A stretch of DNA of 64,000 bases from NCBI GenBank assembly GCA_016584305.1, contig JACEEZ010007257.1, forward strand, positions 102,001 through 166,000. Reading direction: 5' to 3'. The notes under the pieces are model-generated. The model searched no databases. It was not told the DNA's origin and was given only the letters and a program-made list of their open reading frames with translations. The position numbers were made by a program, and so were the translations under genes. This document shows positions 11,561-51,689 of this stretch, piece after piece. Within the stretch, counting starts at the first letter, position 1. Every line of letters begins with the position of its first letter. The stretch is from Chionoecetes opilio. Its lineage: Eukaryota > Arthropoda > Malacostraca > Decapoda > Majidae.

Positions 11561-11820
11561 AAAACATAAATAAGAAGAGTAGAAGAGTGAAAGTGAGTGG
11601 TTTAAGAAGTGGCCGTCACAGCATAGAGACAGACGGGCGGTACATAAATATGCTCGTTTTTATTTTTTCATAAGTTTTTTAATACTTTTGTGTGTAACTT
11701 TGAACTTTTCATGCATTCAAACTAAATTTGGTACAAAATTAAATTTTTGAGTTACTGTATTTTCATCGGGCAAGACTGCATTGAAGGGGCATAGGTGTAC
11801 TAAAGTGACAAAATTGTAGA

Positions 11821-11884
11821 ATTTCATTATCATTTGATCTGAATTTCATTATCATTTGATCTGAATTTCATTATCATTTGATCT
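11821..11884. repeat. Three tandem copies of a 22-bp unit
   Basis: ATTTCATTATCATTTGATCT with two more bases is repeated exactly three times, the last copy cut short by two bases. It is a small minisatellite with no coding. Confidence 0.9.
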
Positions 11885-11933
11885 ACCTTTATTGAAAATT
11901 GTAGAGGTTTATTCTTTTTTCACATTCCAAATT

Positions 11934-12510
11934 AACCCTTTCACGGACGGTGACGCGATCGCGTCAAAACGGGCCCGTCTACATCTGAGCTTTTGACGCG
12001 AACTGCATCAAAAAACATTTTTTAATTCGCCAGAAATAAAGTATTTATCAGAATCGCGTCAAAATTTACTGCGTCATGTGTTTCAGTTTTCCTCCATTTT
12101 CTCAAGAACTACTAGCCATATGAAAATTCTAATGGTAGCGTTGGAATCCTCATAAAAATCCGCTTTTATTGGCATATAAACCATAAAAAGTTCACTCAGG
12201 AAGTATCGAGCTACGAAGTGGTGAACGTAAGTATTTCTTATTTCTCTTTACTCAATGTTTTTTCTAAGTCGTTAAACTCCGCTATTTACTTGCATTTCTT
12301 GTTATTTTTGTCTTTCATAAGGCAGAATAATCTCTTGCGAAACCAACGATATATAATAATGCCAGGAAAAAAGAATCATGGTTGAAATTGATAACATAAC
12401 CAAAACATTCGCTGCAGAGTCAGGCCATTACGCGGGGCCCCTTAGAGAGCCCCAGACTGATGTCGCAGTGGACGGAAAAACTTATTAAACTTTTCGTGCG
12501 TGAAAGGGTT
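11934..12510. mobile_element. MITE with TTAACCCTTTCACG termini
   Basis: The two ends are inverted (TTAACCCTTTCACGGACG and CGTGCGTGAAAGGGTTAA). The inside is non-coding with several GCGTCA motifs. The ends resemble those of the smaller MITE family at 25371, 42562 and 43126 (TTAACCCCTTCACGCC), but the interiors differ. Confidence 0.65.
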
Positions 12511-12699
12511 AATGGATTACTTGGTTGTTTAAATTTTGTAACCTGGTTTATTCTCCATAACCCCATTCTGAATACACTTTCATTACTTAAATGCACATGC
12601 AAACTCTGCTACATCTACATCTAAAACATTCACTAAACTGCAATTGACTGCAACATCTTTCCACAAGATTACCTGTAAGGACTTTCACTCAACACTTAC

Positions 12700-41909
<29,210 letters not shown>

Positions 41910-41944
41910 GTCTGGTGATCCCGTATCTGATATTAGACCACCTG

Positions 41945-42560
41945 TACAAAATATAAAAATATTAGATTATTCAAAACCTAGTACAGGCACTCTCCTACTT
42001 ACATACATTCATGTCTCACTTTTAGAGTACCATACAAACCTGCCTGTAAATAAAAATTGTAGTTTTCACAGATATGAATCACCCCAACATGTCTCAGAAG
42101 CATTAGAGTGAGGCCTGTGGTAATGGTGACAGCAAGAAGCATTGAACTATACCATAGGAACCCTTAAAATGCAGCTGCCTCATAATCCATAAATGGTTCC
42201 AGTATGGGGAAATATAGATTCTATAAAAAGAATACATACACAGAAATTAAATCACACTAAAAATGTATCTCTTGATACTGTAGAAACAAAATGTGAAGTA
42301 TTGCGGCACAACATAAGTAAAAAAGATGTTCAGAGAGAAATAGGTTTTCATATTTTCCCCCGCTTCAACTTGAACAAGGGCTCGCGGGGGAACTCCGGCC
42401 AGGCGAGTCTGACCTGCGACATCTCACTACTGATATATAGTCAGAATCACGCAGCCTATCACTACTGCTTCCTTCTTCATCATAATTAGAAAAAAAAAAA
42501 TTGTAAATCCGGATGGAGACACTCAGGTGAAGGCCTCCCACCCAGCGGGTCAGGCGGGGG
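41945..42560. other. 5' intron of CNOT4, nothing recognised
   Basis: Sequence upstream of the first coding exon. A short GC-richer block at 42360-42420 has no clear function. Confidence 0.4.
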
Positions 42561-42561
42561 C

Positions 42562-42778
42562 ATTAACCCCTTGAGGCCCAGAACGTAATTTCCACTGTAA
42601 TAAGCCTACCAATAGACGCTTTTAATAAATATCAGCAATATTATTTAGATATGACCTGTTTAGTATCTTGGTCCACTAGCTAATTTGGTATTATTAGTTT
42701 ACTTTTAGAAATTTTGTGGTTAACAACATAGTATTTATTTTAGATATTGAAGGAATTATCTGGTTGTGGAGGAGTTAA
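42562..42778. mobile_element. MITE family M, copy 2
   Basis: It begins TTAACCCCTTGAGGCCCAGA and aligns along its length with copy 1 at 25371 (TAATTTCCA.TGTAAT, ATATGACCTGTTT). The right end GGAGTTAA is decayed. Confidence 0.75.
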
Positions 42779-43125
42779 GACACCTGAGGGCAAGTGTCAT
42801 CTCTGAGGCTCTCATGATGTATGAAGTGGGTTGCCAGCTACCACTAGAATATGAGTGAGTGAAAACATGCCACGAAATTTCAAACTATGTGGCACTAAAA
42901 AGTCTGATTTTATGAGCGGCCATAGCATCACAGGCACCATAGGCAGCTAATCATCACTGCACTTTACCCCTCTGAACCCGGGCCAATTATTACTGTAGTC
43001 ACTGTGATCCGGAGTTTGAGGCTAAAGTCATCTTGATGAAAACATTACAATATTTTTTGTAATTATAAGTGCTAATGTTCTATTAAATGCCAAAATGTAG
43101 ATTTTACTTTTGTGCAGAGATTGGC

Positions 43126-43341
43126 ATTAACCCCTTCACGCCCAGATCTTTCCTTTACTATAAAAAATTGTATGTTGTTGAGCCATAACATTACGAAAAG
43201 TAACTGAATATACCAAATTAGTTAAGTCGACAAGAATACTAAACAGGTCATATCTATAAAATATTGCTTATATTCACTAAAAATTGTATAATGTTACCCA
43301 AATTACAATGGAAGTTACGCTCTGGGTCTGCAGGGGTTAAT
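43126..43341. mobile_element. MITE family M, copy 3, inverted
   Basis: It matches copies 1 and 2 in reverse complement (AAACAGGTCATATCTATA, TTACAATGGAAGTTACG), with ends TTAACCCCTTCACGCC and GCAGGGGTTAA. Confidence 0.78.
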
Positions 43342-43399
43342 GGTTGAGGTTTGATGCGGTTTGAAGTGAAAATATTACCATGCTTCACGCCACCTACGT

Positions 43400-45620
43400 T
43401 TGAAGGCTATACTGCGGCGCTGGTCACCAATTACACATTCACTCTTTGCACCACCTCTTTTTTTCTAGTGGGTACTAAACCTGCAGTTTGACATTGGTAA
43501 CGTATCCTGACCTAACTGCCCAGACACCCCCCGCTCGTTCACTAACCTAACCTGGACATTGATTACCTGACCAACATAACCTGTTCATGTTCAGGCTATT
43601 GCTGGTATTTTATACCTGAATGCAGAAACAGGTAAATTGGTACTTTCAACCAGTAATTGAGTAGAGGTCAAAAGTACTCTTTTCACATGTATTTTGATGT
43701 GTTAAGAATAATGGCCACATTAAAATTCGTCGGAAATGCCTAATTCTGAAGTTATCCCCCCCTCCATAACAAAGGTGGGGACCCGTCGGGAATGTGGGGT
43801 TTAGGGTGATGAAAGTGGAAACGAGTTTTGTACTGATAGTATATTATGTGGATGACGTAAAATATATATGGAAAACACTATGGGGTGACATAAGGCCGAA
43901 AATACATAATCATATATTATCAATAAAGTCTACGGGAATTACTTACCTATTCCTGGAAAAATCTCCAGTAACTACAAGGGTAAAACTGCAGTTTAATATA
44001 ATACATGGACATTGGTTACATAACCTGACATAACTGGATTGACACTGACATAACAAGACTGCCGCTAGTTCGCTAACCTAACCTGGACATTGGTTGAGTT
44101 GCCTAACCTAAATCAGGAATAGAGGGAGGATAACTGCAAAATTATGCATTTCCGATGATATTTTAATGTGACCATCATTCTTAACACATCAAAATACATA
44201 GGAAAAGATTACTTTTAACCTCGCACTCAATTACTGGTTGCAAGTACCAAAATACCTAGAAACATGGGTAAATGTTGATTAAATGTATATGTTGGGTGCT
44301 GTAATGTCAAGATCAAGAACTGGAACTGTCGCCGAAAATAGGACCGCTCGCCAAGATGAAAAATTGGAACACTCGCCGACGTTGGCGAGAATTCCTATCG
44401 GCGACAGTTCCAAGTATTCACCTATTTTTCATTTCTTCACTTTATTAGGTTAGGTTAGGTTCTATTCACTTATTTTTCGGTATTATTCCAGAAAAACACC
44501 TGTGTTATTTGAGGTGCATTCTGCACATACAAGACACTGGTGCATTGCTTTTCCGCCAGCCGCTGGCAGGTTAGGTTAGGTTAAGTTTGTTTAGTAACCT
44601 GTGCTTACATTAAAAAACTATAATAATAAAAAAACCTGGTCTTACCGACCATGGAACACCACGCATACGCTTAACGCGGGGTGGAGGTACGCCCCACTCC
44701 ACTACGCCAAGTATGATGTTACCGTTATTACAGAAAAAAACTAAGGATCTGCGACAGAAACGGTTAGCAGATTAATTAAAAACACGGTATTATTCTAGTG
44801 TTTGCGCATACTCCCCCTCTCCCACAAAACAAGCTTGGGGACCTGGGGGAATGCGGGATATTTGGCTGGGGTACAAAATATGCGTCGCAACCACATAGTT
44901 TTTTGAGTTAGGGGTGTTGAAAAAATTCTTTAAATCTAGGGAAAATTCATTGGATTCCTTCTGAGTCCAGAGACGTGTGCACCTGACGATCCTCACAGAA
45001 TGATGACCGAAGTGTCGAGAACCCCCCCCCCCCCCCGCTAGGTTAGGTTAGGTTATATTTGTTTAGGTTGGGGTAGGTTATATTTGGTTAGGTTAGGTTA
45101 GATTTGTTTAGGTTAGGTTAGCTTAGGTTATGGGTGGGTCAAGCCCCCAGCTAGGTTAGGTTAATTTTGGTTAGGCAAATTTCTTTAGATATAAGAAAAT
45201 TACCCTAGATCTAGGGAATTTTACCCCCCCCTACACAACTCGTAAATTACGTGTTTCCGACGCATAATTTGTTCCCCACCCGAAAACCCTGCATTCCCAC
45301 AGGTCCCCAAACTTGTTTGGGGGAAGTGGGATAGTATGGGCAAACACTAGAAATTTACCCAAAACACACCAAAACTAACCAGGAAAAATTAGGGTAAAAC
45401 TGCAATTTAGCACAATACTACTTTCTATTAACCAATACTTTCCTGACATAACTGGGGGCCCCCCAGACCTCCCTGCTAGTTAACTAACCCAGCCTGGGCA
45501 TTGATAACGTGACCTAACCTCACTGGGGCAGTTTCGCCCCCCCCGGACCCCTTTGTGTTATTTTTCCTTTCCGACGTGTGTCGTAGGGTTAGAAATGCTG
45601 CAAATTGTCAGATCTACAAG
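43400..45620. repeat. Inverted-repeat zone with TTAGG/CCTAA blocks
   Basis: Runs of TTAGG (44445-44462, 44570-44586, 45030-45170) and CCTAA (about 43541, 44075, 44102) are scattered through it. Two pairs of long inverted arms are visible: 43636-43765 with 44115-44250, and 44800-44950 with 45175-45350. The motif CTAACCTAACCTGGACATTG recurs three times in diverged form. No protein coding is supported. Confidence 0.65.
44322..44411. repeat. Short fold-back with CTCGCC motifs
   Basis: GGAACTGTCGCCGA (44322-44335) is inverted at 44398-44411, with an inner CTCGCCA/TGGCGAG pair. No function known. Confidence 0.7.
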
Positions 45621-45624
45621 TTGA

Positions 45625-47515
45625 GGACGGTTATATCTACGTGTCTTGTAAGGCATTAAACTGCAGTTGAACCAAAATTAGTTAAGGCCACCGAAGTGAG
45701 ACAGGTGTTTTTCTTGAAATTTACCTGTTTTTCTTATTTCATTCACTTTTTTACCCCCATTTTCCCTGATCTTCACAGCCCTGCCCACAATCAGGGGGTC
45801 AAGATTGTCATGGTCATATTATGGTTATTATTCATTTGCACAACAAATGGGGTATCAAATCACTCAAAGGAACTAAACAAAACTATAAAATGGAAGAAAA
45901 AACCCACCGGGAATGGGAAACACCAATAAAGGTAATATCTACCACAAACATTAACAATTAAAATATGTAAGAATAAGCAGAAATAACACTACGAGATAAA
46001 GAAAAAATTTCTCAACATATTTATTACTACTTGTCTTTAATGCCGTTTATCTTAACCTTACTTTGGTATACCAAAGCGATGAATAGTTAATTTAAGAGCG
46101 TATAATGTCCAGAAGGAAGGCAGAAAGATAAAAGGAAGGACTTCCAAACAAAAATAAGCAGAAATAACACAATCAGAGAAGAGGAAGAAGTAAAATTTTC
46201 TAAACATATTTATCATTACACGTCTTTGAGCCCAATTATCCAAGCCTTCAAGCCTTCTGGTATATATAATGGACGTTTAAGAATGTGAAGACACTCTATA
46301 AGATGTACAAGTTGGATAGATAGCGTAGGAAATACTTACAAACAAAATAAGCAGAAACTTAGCTGGCGAAATTAAGGGGTTTTGGTGTTGCACTGCGCCT
46401 GCGCCTCCTCGTCAAGGCCCCGGATGGACTGGACCAAAGACTCGCACTACCAGGATAGCAGTCACCTCAGTGCTGGGTTTCTGCCATTGCCTAGACGGTA
46501 GTGCCTCTAGCGGCCACAGGGATTCACCACCCACCTGCTGATTTCTTCTTCTTCTTCTTGTAAACTCAGCTGACGTTTTGGATCGCTATTACTATAGGGT
46601 ATCTATATGTATCTATGTATCTATATGTATTCTACCTAGCTATTACTATTTCCTTTCCTCTTTTTAGCTAATCAATACAAGATTAATACAGTCAGCGCAG
46701 AGAAGGGTGACGCAAATTATATATTTATACGCATATATATATGTAGGCTACGCATATGTATGCAAAATATATATTACCTACCTACGGTAGCTATGCATGT
46801 ATGCATTGATGAGACATAAAGGGAAATCTGATCAAAGTATATAATTATATATAGGCTACTTGAGTGGTTAAAGGAATATGATAAGAAGATATAAGAACTC
46901 TATTCTTATAATCAGTACCATAGATAACAGTAAAGTCGCCAGGACAACTTATTTTTCTGTTTACAGACGTGTGGGGGCGTTAATACTTACATTTCTACAT
47001 CCATGATTTCAGTAAAGTTAGAAGGGGCTATCTGGAGAGTCTGTGTCATTTTGTGTCTTCATCTGTGTCATAGTATGGCTATAAATGAACAAATGACAAA
47101 AATATCTACAAAGTGGCTACCAACAAAAAAGTGTTTATCTAGTGTTTATTTGCTGAGTGTCCTCCCGCAGCCGTCGTCGCCCGGAAAAAAACGAGTAGTG
47201 AAATTTGAAACCATATATAGGCTACTCGCAGATACAAAGCATAAAACAACGCTGAAACAGTAGATTATACAATCATGATATAAACTACTGTGTATCATCT
47301 TCAGTGGCACATAAGAATCAGTAGTAATGCTATAATTCGTAATATATGGCGCCTGGCGACATGGTTGCAGGTGGCGACTTTACTGTTATCTATCTGCTAT
47401 ATAATAAGAATAAAACATGAAGTAGCGAATTACAACTAAGAACTAGCTAGAGAAATGTATAGATTTAAGATAAACGGTAAAAAGAAATTGGTTCATAAAT
47501 AGGATGGTAGACGAT
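45625..47515. other. No gene recognised
   Basis: AT-rich sequence with small direct repeats at 45.96-46.25 kb (ATAAGCAGAAATAACAC, AACATATTTAT) and a short GC-rich block at 46380-46530. That block could be a 5' UTR exon or promoter of CNOT4 on the minus strand, but no splice donor could be matched to it. Confidence 0.35.
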
Positions 47516-47639
47516 TGGAGGTTCCTTATTAAGGCCCCCATCCACGGTACGATTGGTCGTACGATCTGATCCGACAGACCTGATCCGATGGATTTCCTAC
47601 CACCCACTAACGATCCGACCGCACCTCAAGACCAGTTCA

Positions 47640-47888
47640 GTTGGTGATAGAAACGGTGGAGAGTGGTTCTCATGATGGGTCTATGCAACGAGGATCGAAT
47701 TACTTTTGATGGAATCTGATACCACAACTTAGGAGCGTAAACATCCGCGTTCACACTAAATTTCACAGAGGCAGTTTTTTTCTTAATATATTTCCGGCAC
47801 ACACTTCTCATATAGTTTTTTTTTTTTTTTTTTACCGTTTCAACATTAGCCTCACTCGCTCACTGTCGCTCCTCGAGTTTCTCTACCA
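47640..47888 (-). pseudogene. MADF-like gene fragment, left arm copy
   Basis: Mirror copy of the gene at 49011-49399. On the minus strand it encodes the MRSVCRKYIKKK and YAPKLWYQIPSKV segments. It stops where a fold-back element begins (about 47889). Confidence 0.6.
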
Positions 47889-48590
47889 ATAGGTGTCTTG
47901 CACTGACGTCACGACCTAGCGTCTTCAAGCCAAATGCCGCCGTCTTCAAGCCAAATGCCGCCCGTCGGAGCGAGCTGGATGACCAACAAAATCCACTTGC
48001 CGCCCGTGTTTGCCAGCTTATGATAATTTTCCCCTACCAAATATATGTTTATCAGTATAAAAGATATACTGTTGTCTTCGGAAATGTTTGTACTATAATA
48101 TTATCAAATAAAAAACCGTAAAACACACTAAAGAAAGGCCATTATGAGACTCAAGAAATATGCATGAACATTATTAGATCATATTAGAAATATTCATCAG
48201 CGCCAGCTCCCATTTAGTATTTTGCTCGAAAACTTTTTACATGGACAATGTCAATAGAAGCGGAATTTCATTAGCTTTCCATTGATATATTTCGTTATCT
48301 GATAAATGAATTAGAACCATGTATAAATTAGCGTTAACTAAATAAATAACCTCATCAATCGGGAAAATTACCCCATATCATGATGTTATTTATTTAGTTA
48401 ACGCTAATTTATGCATGGTTCTAATTTATTTATCAGATAACGAAATATATCAATGGAAAGCTAATGAAATTCCGCTTCTATTGACATTGTCCATGTAAAA
48501 AGTTTTCGAGCAAAATACTAAATGGGAGCTGGAGTTGGTGAATATTAAGTTCATGCATATTTCTTGAGAGTCTCATAATGGCCTTTTTCA
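47889..48590. mobile_element. Fold-back family F, copy 2, palindromic
   Basis: It starts GGTGTCTTGCACTGACGTCA. Two inverted arms of about 230 bp meet at about 48,360-48,368 (GGGAAAATTACCCC). It lies inside the Harbinger-like element, interrupting its MADF-like arm. The right tip is missing. Confidence 0.7.
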
Positions 48591-48596
48591 TCAATG

Positions 48597-49100
48597 AGAC
48601 CGGATCGCACCGTGAGTGTGCTGATCGTGAGGCCAGCCGTCAGTTTCGCCACTGACAGCGTCGCGAGAGGACTACCAAGATGAATATTGTTTCTTTAATG
48701 AGAAGCACTTTTGGACAGAATTCATCCAATTATATAGAAACTGAATGTTTGTGGGAAATAAAAAGCAAAGAGTAAATGGAAAATCACCCCACTCACGATC
48801 CAATCTGGTTGGATCCAACCAGATTGGATCGTGAGTGGGGTGATTTTGGTCTGTCCGACCGACTGACAGCTGGTCGGATGCGACCAAGCAGTGTTTGGTT
48901 TTTAGATCCGACAGATCATCCGGTTCAGACCGGATCGCACCGTCAGTGCTGATCGTGAGGCCAGCCGTCAGTTTCACCACTGACAGCGTCGCGAGAAGAT
49001 TACCAAGATGAAGTGTTTCTTTGATGACAAGCACTTTTGGACAGAATTCATCCAATTATATAGAAACTGAATGTTTGTGGGAAATAAAAAGCAAAACGGA
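48597..49100. repeat. Direct duplication of a ~165-bp block
   Basis: GACCGGATCGCACCGT and the following 150 bases at about 48598-48765 are repeated at about 48931-49098 with few changes. Both include the start of the MADF-like gene (HFWTEFIQLYRN). The 68-bp palindrome lies between them. Confidence 0.8.
48780..48847. repeat. Perfect 68-bp palindrome
   Basis: The arm AAAATCACCCCACTCACGAT... is followed without spacer by its exact reverse complement, with the centre GGATCC at 48811-48816. All 34 base pairs match. Confidence 0.95.
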
Positions 49101-49399
49101 AATAGATAAATATAAGAAAAATGCAGCTTATGAAGTATTGGTAGAGAAACTCAAGGAGCGGGACAGTGAGCGACAGTGAGGTTAATGTTGAAACAGTAAA
49201 AAAAAAAAAAAACAATATGAGAAGTGTGTTCCGGAAATATATTAAGAAAATAATTGCCTCTATGAAATTTGTTGCGAACGCGGATGATGTTTACGCTCCT
49301 CAGTTGTGGTATCAGATTCCATCAAAAGTAATTCGATCCTCGTTGCATAGACCCATCATGGGAACCGCTCTCCACCGTTTCTATCACCAACTGAATTGA
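49011..49399 (+). pseudogene. MADF-domain-like gene of the Harbinger-like element
   Basis: It starts MKCFFDDKHFWTEFIQLYRN. After a frame break at a TGA it continues ECLWEIKSK...YKKNAAYEVLVEKL, then another break, then NNMRSVFRKYIKKI and YAPQLWYQIPSKV. The Trp/Leu spacing and the F(R)KYIKK block fit the MADF (Myb/SANT-like) DNA-binding fold used by Harbinger-type second proteins. An A-run (about 49198) may be the cause of one frame change. Not functional as it stands. Confidence 0.62.
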
Positions 49400-49569
49400 T
49401 CCTGAGGTGCGGTCGGATCGTTAGTGGGTGGTAGGATATCCATCGGATCAGGTCTGTCGGATCAGATCGTACGACCAATCGTACCGTGGATGGGGGCCTT
49501 AAATTGCACTGACGTCACGACCAAGCGGCTTCAAGCCAAATGCCGCCCGTCGGTGCTCTGATTTTCTTA

Positions 49570-49877
49570 GGCGGGTTCACACTACACGATTTTGCTGTCC
49601 GTGTCTACGTGGGCGTGGCGATCAGTGACGTCACAGTGACGTCGCCCCGCCACTCCCGCAGCCACGTAGAAAGAATTGGGAGCTCCGAATAATGTGAGCT
49701 GAGACGCACGTCTCAAGGTCAGTGACGTCATCACTGCTTCAGCAATGTGGTGGTCGCGGGGAGCCTGTGTTCACATTACACCGGCAGGAAGTGATGTCAC
49801 TGTGACGTACTGTGAGTCACTGATGACAAGATGCACGTAGACTACGTCCAGCAAAAACGTGAAGTGTGAACCGGGCC
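49570..49877. mobile_element. 308-bp Harbinger-like MITE with TTA duplication
   Basis: The ends GGCGGGTTCACACTACACG and the inverse of GGCCCGGTTCACACTTCACG are flanked by TTA (49567-49569, 49878-49880). The fold-back copy at 29069 has no insertion at the matching place (about 29130), which serves as an empty site. Confidence 0.85.
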
Positions 49878-50969
49878 TTAGGTGGAGGACCAACAGCTGA
49901 TCGGCGAGGCTGAAGATGTCAACAAATATGGTAATTTTCCCCTACCAAATATATGTTTATCATTATAAATGATATACTGTTATCTTCAGAAACGTTTGTT
50001 CTATAATATTATCAAATAAAAAATAGTAAAACACACTATAGAAATGTCATTATGAGACTGAAGAAATATGCATGAACATATATTAATAATCACTTAAACT
50101 CGTCGCCATTTAAAATTTTGCGAGACAACTTATAACTTGGAGCATATCAATAGAAGCGGATTTTATTAGCTTTCCATTGATATATTTCGTTTTCTGATAA
50201 ATGAATTAGCACCATGCATAAATTAGCGTTAACTAATACCCGTTAACAATTTTCCCGATTGATGATTTTATTTATTTACATATATATTTAGTTTTCTAAA
50301 AAAGTACTTAGCACCATGCATAAATTAGCATTAACTAAATAAATAACATCCTCAATCGGGAAAATTACCCGATTGATGATGTTAATTATTTAGTTAACGC
50401 TAATTCATACATGGTGCTAATTCATTTATCAGAGAACTAAATATAGATGTAAAGCTAATAAAATTCCGCTTATATTGATATGCTCCATGTTATAAGTTGT
50501 CTCGCAAAAATTTAAATGGCGACGAGTTTAAGTGAATATTAAGTTCAAGCATATTTCTTCAGAGTCTCATAATGGCATTAATTTAGTGTGTTTTACTGTT
50601 TTTTATGTGATAATATTATAGAACAAACATTTTCGAAGATAGCAGTATATCATTTATACTGATTAAAAATATATTTGGTAGGGGAAAATTACCATAGGCG
50701 GGCAAATATGGGCGGCAAGTGGAGTTTGTTGGTCCTCCACGCTCACATCTCCCGCGTCTGTCGCCTGCACAACGAGGGCTGTGACGTCACGTGCTAGGAA
50801 CTTATAAACTCAATCATCGGGTAGATATATAGTTAGTGCAGTTAATGGATTATTTCACTAAGCGCTTGAGCCTCGTTGAAAACACCAATGAATCTCGATC
50901 AGATATACGTGTTTTGCTGACCAGAGAGTTTTTTTATTTTAGAGTTTTAGTGCTCTACCGTAGATAACG

Positions 50970-51475
50970 CATTCAATAGGTTGCCATGGCAACAGTTGTG
51001 ATTCGATTTCATCCAAAATTAAATCAGTTCTTTCTTATACCAAATAGACTTGGCATACCAAGTTTGGTCCAAATCTATTCGTAACTATTCGAGAAATCTT
51101 GTATACTAAATATTTCATCAATTGGTTGCCATGGCAACAGTTGTGATTCGATTTCATCCAAAATTAAATCAGTTCTTCCTTATACCAAATAGACTTGGTA
51201 TACCAAGTTTGGTCCAAATCTATTCGTAATTTTTCGATAAATCCTGTACAGTAACAAACAAACAAAAAAACAAACAAACAAACAAACAAACTACGGGGGG
51301 GCACTCAGTAGAGCGCATACCTCCGCCCGAATATTTCATCAACTGGTTGCCATGGCAACAGTTGTGATTTGATTTCATCCAAAATTAAATCAGCTCTTCC
51401 TTATACCAAATAGACTTGGTATACCAAGTTGGGTCCAAATCTATTCGTAACTTTTCGATAAATCCTGTACACTAC
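50970..51475. repeat. Three direct copies of a ~140-bp unit
   Basis: GGTTGCCATGGCAACAGTTG starts each unit (about 50980, 51123, 51343). The units share CCAAATAGACTTGG.ATACCAAG and TCCAAATCTATTCGTAA. An ACAAACAAAC tract follows the second and third. Confidence 0.9.
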
Positions 51476-51667
51476 AAACAAACAAACAGACAGACAGATC
51501 GGGGTGAAAACATAACCCCTCCAACTTCGTTGGCGGAGGTAACAAACAAACAAACAAACAAACAGATCGGGGTGAAAACATAACCTCTCTCCAACTTCGT
51601 TGGCGGAGGTAACAAACAGATCGGGGGTGAAAACATAACCTCCCGCCAACTTCGTGGCGGAGGTAAT
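51476..51667. repeat. Three direct copies of a ~65-bp unit
   Basis: CAGATCGGGGTGAAAACATA followed by CCAACTTCGTTGGCGGAGGT is repeated three times with ACAAACAAACA between. It resembles the 3' tail of an RTE-type retroelement. Confidence 0.85.
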
Positions 51668-51689
51668 AAGGAAGCTACAAGAGGCCGTG

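Larger units (their letters stand above)
47533..49498. mobile_element. Harbinger-like element with long inverted arms
   Basis: The ends GGCCCCCATCCACGGTACGA and its inverse lie between TTAA flanks. The inverted arms are about 330-350 bp long (to about 47888 and from about 49142) and include coding sequence. PIF/Harbinger elements typically use TTA/TAA targets and carry a second, MADF/Myb-like gene, which agrees with the content here. The transposase gene is absent. Confidence 0.65.
47519..50804. mobile_element. Fold-back family F, copy 3, carrying nested insertions
   Basis: The left tip AGGTTCCTT (47519) is separated from its continuation (ATTGCACTGACG at about 49502) by a Harbinger-like element. 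The body from there to 50804 matches copy 1 at 29069-29606 in order, apart from a MITE insertion (49570-49877). It contains a palindrome centred near 50,362. The right tip GTGCTAGGAACTTA mirrors the left. Confidence 0.7.

Noticed and set aside
50970..51667. CRISPR array
   Set aside because: Units are long, joined by ACAAAC tracts, without regular unique spacers, and the genome is eukaryotic.
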